DNA from: an uncultured Ruminococcus sp.
GTDB lineage: Bacteria > Bacillota > Clostridia > Oscillospirales > Ruminococcaceae
Direction: 5' to 3'
NCBI GenBank assembly: GCA_946612185.1
Contig: CAMOEP010000014.1
Coordinates: 1-16,347, forward strand
DNA length: 16,347 nucleotides
Under the pieces are notes generated by a model. That model was not told where the DNA came from, ran no database searches, and worked only from the letters and a program-made list of their open reading frames with translations. Below are positions 14,401 through 16,347 of this stretch, piece by piece. How positions within the stretch are numbered: position 1 is the first letter of the stretch; each line of letters opens with the position of its first letter. The translations under genes and the position numbers were made by a program.

Positions 14401-15692
14401 ACAGCCTTGCCGTTGAACGGGTCGGTGTCGTGGCGGTTAACGCCTTTGAGGATAAGCCGCTTGCCGTTGATAGTGATAGGCTGCCAGCGTGTTGTGGTGA
14501 CTTTGTAGGAATTATCCACCTGTGTGGAAGTAAAGCCTATCTCACGGAAACCAAGCTGAGTGGAAACTATCTCCTGCGCCTTGCCTGTGCTGTCACGGAG
14601 AGTAAGCACCAGTGCGTACAGGTTCGGGGATTCAGCCGACCAGAGTTTCGGGGAAGTTACCTTTGTACTGATGCGGAAGTCCCCTGCTGACCAGGAGTTC
14701 AGGCTGGTGATATTAGCCGATGCGCCGGAGAGAATGTCGTTTCCCTCCTCGTCGAAAGCCTGTGCCTGAACAGTCCAGCCGTTCAGACTGCTGCCGGTGA
14801 TGTTGGTAATTTTCACGTTCACATCGAGGGCAGCGTTCTGGTAGTTGTCATCAAGGTCGGTGCGGACGGAGTAGTCGCTTATCTGGACAGCATTGGTGCT
14901 GACCAGTGACACGTCACGGAAAATGCCGCCGTCGTAGATCATGTCCTGACCCTCGAACCAAGTACCGTCGCAGAACTTGTGGACTTCTACCGCAAGGGTA
15001 TTCTCGCCGTCGGTCAGGTAGTCGGTAACGTCGAAGCGGTGAGGGCTGAAAGTGTCCTCGCTGTAGCCAACCTCTTTGCCGTTCAGGTAGACATAGTACG
15101 CCGATTCAACGCCGTCAAGCTGGATATACACACGCCGTCCGCTGGTTTTCATAGTCTTGTCCAGGGTGAACTTTTTGCGGTAAAGTCCTACCGGATTGTA
15201 ATTTGTGGGAGCGGTGGGGACGGGAACGTAGCCGTCGTATTTCGACTGCCAGGGCATGATAACGTTGCAGTATATGGGAAAGTCGAAGTCCTGGCAAGTC
15301 CAGCTTTTAGGAAGCTGAACGGTTTTCCAGCCCTGTGAAGGGTCGGCGTAGTAGTTCGGGTTCATAAATCCGCCGCCAAGGAATCTCTCTGCTTCCTTGG
15401 CATTCTGGACAACGTTGAGTTCCCAGTCGCTTCCCATACCGGTGAGAAGCTGGAAGTAGTCGGACTCCGTTCGTGCATTGTAGTCCCAGACGGCAGCAGC
15501 CGCAGTTTCGGCTGACTGGAACGGAACGGCGTTTACGGAAGCCGGAGTGCGGTTCACGGCGAAAACTTCAACAGTACCGTCCCTGCCTGTCCACTCGTTG
15601 TGGGTGAAGGAAGCGGCTTTTGCCGGGAAACCTCCGCCCGCCGCAGATGCAGCCATAACCGCAGCCGCAGCCAGTGATACGATTTTTTTCAT
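11490..15692 (-). CDS. Secreted GH2 beta-galactosidase with LamG-like domain and dockerin
   Basis: A 1400-residue exported LacZ-type glycoside hydrolase, expected to release terminal beta-galactose from plant oligosaccharides or galactans outside the cell. After a signal peptide (about 1-27) come the LacZ jelly-roll domain (about 115-270), an Ig-like domain, and the TIM barrel (about 400-690). Visible catalytic sites are SIGNE with acid/base E523 and VMCEYDHAMGNS with nucleophile E592. Ig-like and small-chain beta-sandwich domains follow to about 1105. A LamG-like concanavalin fold covers about 1178-1318 (SFTVEVNVVP, FYEVRVYSKALTAAEL). A type I dockerin covers 1346-1400 (DINADGITDSKD and DLDGDGKVNTFD). 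AAGGAGG lies 5 bp before the ATG. LacZ enzymes are usually cytoplasmic and near 1020 residues; the extra 380 are the carbohydrate-binding and attachment modules. The upstream AraC-type gene is the likely regulator. Confidence 0.95.
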   Translation of the reverse strand: MKKIVSLAAAAVMAASAAGGGFPAKAASFTHNEWTGRDGTVEVFAVNRTPASVNAVPFQSAETAAAAVWDYNARTESDYFQLLTGMGSDWELNVVQNAKEAERFLGGGFMNPNYYADPSQGWKTVQLPKSWTCQDFDFPIYCNVIMPWQSKYDGYVPVPTAPTNYNPVGLYRKKFTLDKTMKTSGRRVYIQLDGVESAYYVYLNGKEVGYSEDTFSPHRFDVTDYLTDGENTLAVEVHKFCDGTWFEGQDMIYDGGIFRDVSLVSTNAVQISDYSVRTDLDDNYQNAALDVNVKITNITGSSLNGWTVQAQAFDEEGNDILSGASANITSLNSWSAGDFRISTKVTSPKLWSAESPNLYALVLTLRDSTGKAQEIVSTQLGFREIGFTSTQVDNSYKVTTTRWQPITINGKRLILKGVNRHDTDPFNGKAVPQDVMREDIRLMKQNNINAIRTSHYSNDSYLYWLCNKYGMYVMGETNLECHALMNDKNNKAQFYKLAMDRTNTAFQRLKNNPAIVAWSIGNEMEYTDNPGSAGGMFRDMIWFFKKNDGTRPVHSEGQGNKLGVDMSSNMYPGSDNIRYNAGDGKMPYVMCEYDHAMGNSVGALKEYWDVIRSSDNMLGGFIWDWVDQSRAVSLSKVGGGWDYYSEPYARKNLYQGSSRGKFFGYGGDWGDVPNDNSFCENGIISPDRTEQPEVKEVRYQYQDFWFSANAQQLADGKISVYNENAFTDLSKFTVKWELLKNGIAIDSGIIKNASCAPRSRAELTVPFTKPENCLSGDDLALNISVLTKDATDLIPAETEVSYEQFDLGTGSRQVKFDHGTSGLDIVDTPDAYVAVGKDFSLSVSKSDGIIRSYSYKGTTLAEQGPRPNFWRGYVENDNNSGKYKLFDTAWEKAADKINVSGINISDGSEGRKIVKADLILPNAGNTKVTMTYTIAPDGSVKVDMSVDATKSGLGNFLRVGSMMTLPEGTEQLYWYGNGPEETFNDRKTCGRMGVWENTVSGMFYPYMKADDCGNLTDVKWIAALDKSAETGLLVAADGKIEASALHFVPEDLMKADHVYKLSPRKETILSLNYGSMGTGSATCGQGTLEKYRLPSNRVYNWSFTLMPADASMNGSQLSGLAARLRSDGTAVQDKSRNNISVPVTADASLKNNGGENCISGKLSVPQNTNLTNAVQGKNSFTVEVNVVPTGDPEFNMFAGKGDNAFALRTRHNSLDFFIHAGGQWRSLYCEMSTGSDWIGKKHQIAGIYDADKNTLSVYCDGKLLGTKETGTDGGVTTSSYNFTIGACPDTGRSSSADFYEVRVYSKALTAAELASQNTASPAYAPDNKYVQLWLDFDNLADSAAAGDINADGITDSKDLQMLESYLLGKSSFTKAEFEAGDLDGDGKVNTFDLIGLRELI

Positions 15693-15745
15693 AGTATCCT
15701 CCTTACATATAAGTATGTCATTTCCAAAGCAGTATGCAGCCGGTC

Positions 15746-15792
15746 AGAACTTCCCCTGAAAGATGCCGCATCATCATGCAGAAATAAGTTCT
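15746..15792 (-). promoter_or_regulatory. Inverted repeat in the GH2 leader
   Basis: AGAACTT (15746-15752) and AAGTTCT (15786-15792) can pair across 33 nt of the roughly 113-nt leader, enclosing the palindrome GATGC-C-GCATC. The stem is short, so I hold this only as a possible leader structure, not a recognised riboswitch. Confidence 0.3.
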
Positions 15793-15811
15793 CAACATTC
15801 ATACCACTTTT

Positions 15812-15840
15812 ATTGTACAACATAACTAATTAAAAATCAA
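15812..15840 (-). promoter_or_regulatory. Promoter of the GH2 beta-galactosidase gene
   Basis: On the minus strand TTGATT (15840-15835), a 17-bp spacer, TACAAT (15817-15812). The -35 is weaker than those of the other promoters here, as expected for a promoter that needs an activator. The start near 15805 leaves a leader of about 113 nt. Confidence 0.7.
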
Positions 15841-15843
15841 TTC

Positions 15844-15871
15844 ACAAAATGAATAATCGGTGGACAAAATG
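15844..15871 (-). promoter_or_regulatory. Direct repeat ACAAAATG x2, candidate AraC-family binding site
   Basis: ACAAAATG occurs at 15844-15851 and again at 15864-15871, exactly 20 bp apart and just upstream of the GH2 -35 element. AraC-family proteins commonly bind two direct half-sites about two helical turns apart, touching the -35. An overlapping ATTCA/TGAAT inverted repeat lies at 15840-15854. The link to the neighbouring regulator is inferred. Confidence 0.55.
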
Positions 15872-15875
15872 CACT

Positions 15876-16347
15876 TTATTTATTCCGGAACTCCGTGGGT
15901 GTCATTCCGGTTTCACGGCGGAACTGCTTCATAAAGTAGCTTTCCGATGAATAGCCGCACATTTCCGCAACTTTCACAATGGGCATATCCGTGGTGCTGA
16001 GGAGGTTTTTTGCCTTTTTGATGCGGAAGGCGATAAGTTCCTCGAAAATGCTCCGCCCGAACATTGCACGGTAGTTTTTTTGAAGGGCGCTTTTGCTCAT
16101 TCCGGTCTGCTGACACATAGTTTCCGTCGTCCTGGGGATTTCCGGGGACTGCTCCAGTTCACGGCGCAGACTGGTGAGTTTCTCGTACATCTCCGAATTC
16201 TTACGCTGCCGGACTCCGCCCTCCCTGGACGATGTGCAGATCCTCCGGAGTTTAACAAGGCTGTCAAGTGCGATACTCAGGCAGGACACGAACCGGAGAT
16301 AGTTCTCGTCATAGGTAATTCCACTGCTTTCGCTATTCAGTTGTTCT
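15876..16347 (-). CDS. AraC-family transcriptional regulator (partial, N-terminus off the right edge)
   Basis: The frame is open to the window edge, giving the last 156 residues, so the GTG at 16289 is probably internal and not the start. Residues about 52-154 of the fragment are the AraC/XylS DNA-binding domain. A first helix-turn-helix lies around MCQQTGMSKSALQKNYRAMFG and a second around IVKVAEMCGYSSESYFMKQF, ending in the hallmark RRETGMTPTEFR. The visible upstream part (YDENYLRFVSCLSIALDSL...) is helical and does not identify the sensor domain. The gene lies just upstream of the GH2 gene in the same direction, with 183 bp between containing a promoter and a paired direct repeat. I infer that it controls the galactosidase gene in response to a sugar. 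Confidence 0.93.
   Translation of the reverse strand, partial: EQLNSESSGITYDENYLRFVSCLSIALDSLVKLRRICTSSREGGVRQRKNSEMYEKLTSLRRELEQSPEIPRTTETMCQQTGMSKSALQKNYRAMFGRSIFEELIAFRIKKAKNLLSTTDMPIVKVAEMCGYSSESYFMKQFRRETGMTPTEFRNK

Overview
The window reads as a piece of chromosome from a fibre-degrading, Gram-positive gut or rumen bacterium of the Ruminococcus type (Oscillospiraceae). The evidence is two secreted proteins ending in type I dockerins (the plug modules that fix proteins into a cellulosome), Thr/Ser-rich linkers of the kind common in Ruminococcus secreted proteins, strong AAGGAGG-like ribosome binding sites, and clear sigma-A-type promoters. The species cannot be fixed from sequence reading alone.

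Layout, left to right. (1) 1-45 is the last 14 codons of an unidentified plus-strand gene, followed by a hairpin. (2) 103-4292 is a compact plus-strand operon for one importer of the iron-siderophore/haem/cobalamin class: a lipoprotein with a duplicated beta-rich domain, a substrate-binding lipoprotein, a FecCD-type permease and an ATPase with an extra C-terminal domain. The genes overlap or lie 4-11 bp apart and each has its own ribosome binding site. A bidirectional terminator at 4314-4354 separates it from the next block. (3) 9037 down to 4363 (minus strand) is a two-gene unit: a secreted leucine-rich-repeat/dockerin protein and, 13 bp downstream, recQ. It is driven by a perfect TTGACA-17-TATAAT promoter. 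(4) 10462 down to 9164 (minus) encodes a membrane-anchored or secreted SurA/PrsA-like folding factor whose parvulin-like domain is interrupted by a Thr-rich acidic insert. (5) 10612-11460 (plus) holds a tRNA-Arg(CCT) with its own promoter and terminator, then a small AT-richer gene that resembles the Imm42 family of toxin-immunity proteins, with no toxin visible. (6) 15692 down to 11490 (minus) encodes a secreted 1400-residue GH2 beta-galactosidase with a LamG-like domain and a dockerin. Upstream of it, in the same direction and running off the right edge, is an AraC-family regulator.

Functionally, regions 3, 4 and 6 fit an extracellular polysaccharide-degrading lifestyle: two cellulosome-compatible proteins, an extracytoplasmic folding factor, and a probable local regulator. 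Between araC and the galactosidase gene are two direct copies of ACAAAATG exactly 20 bp apart, next to the -35 element, which is the usual geometry for AraC-family activators. I found no CRISPR array, insertion sequence or prophage genes. The best candidates for something under-described are the duplicated-domain lipoprotein of the importer, the C-terminal domain of its ATPase, the dockerin/LRR-recQ operon, and the orphan immunity-like gene beside the tRNA.
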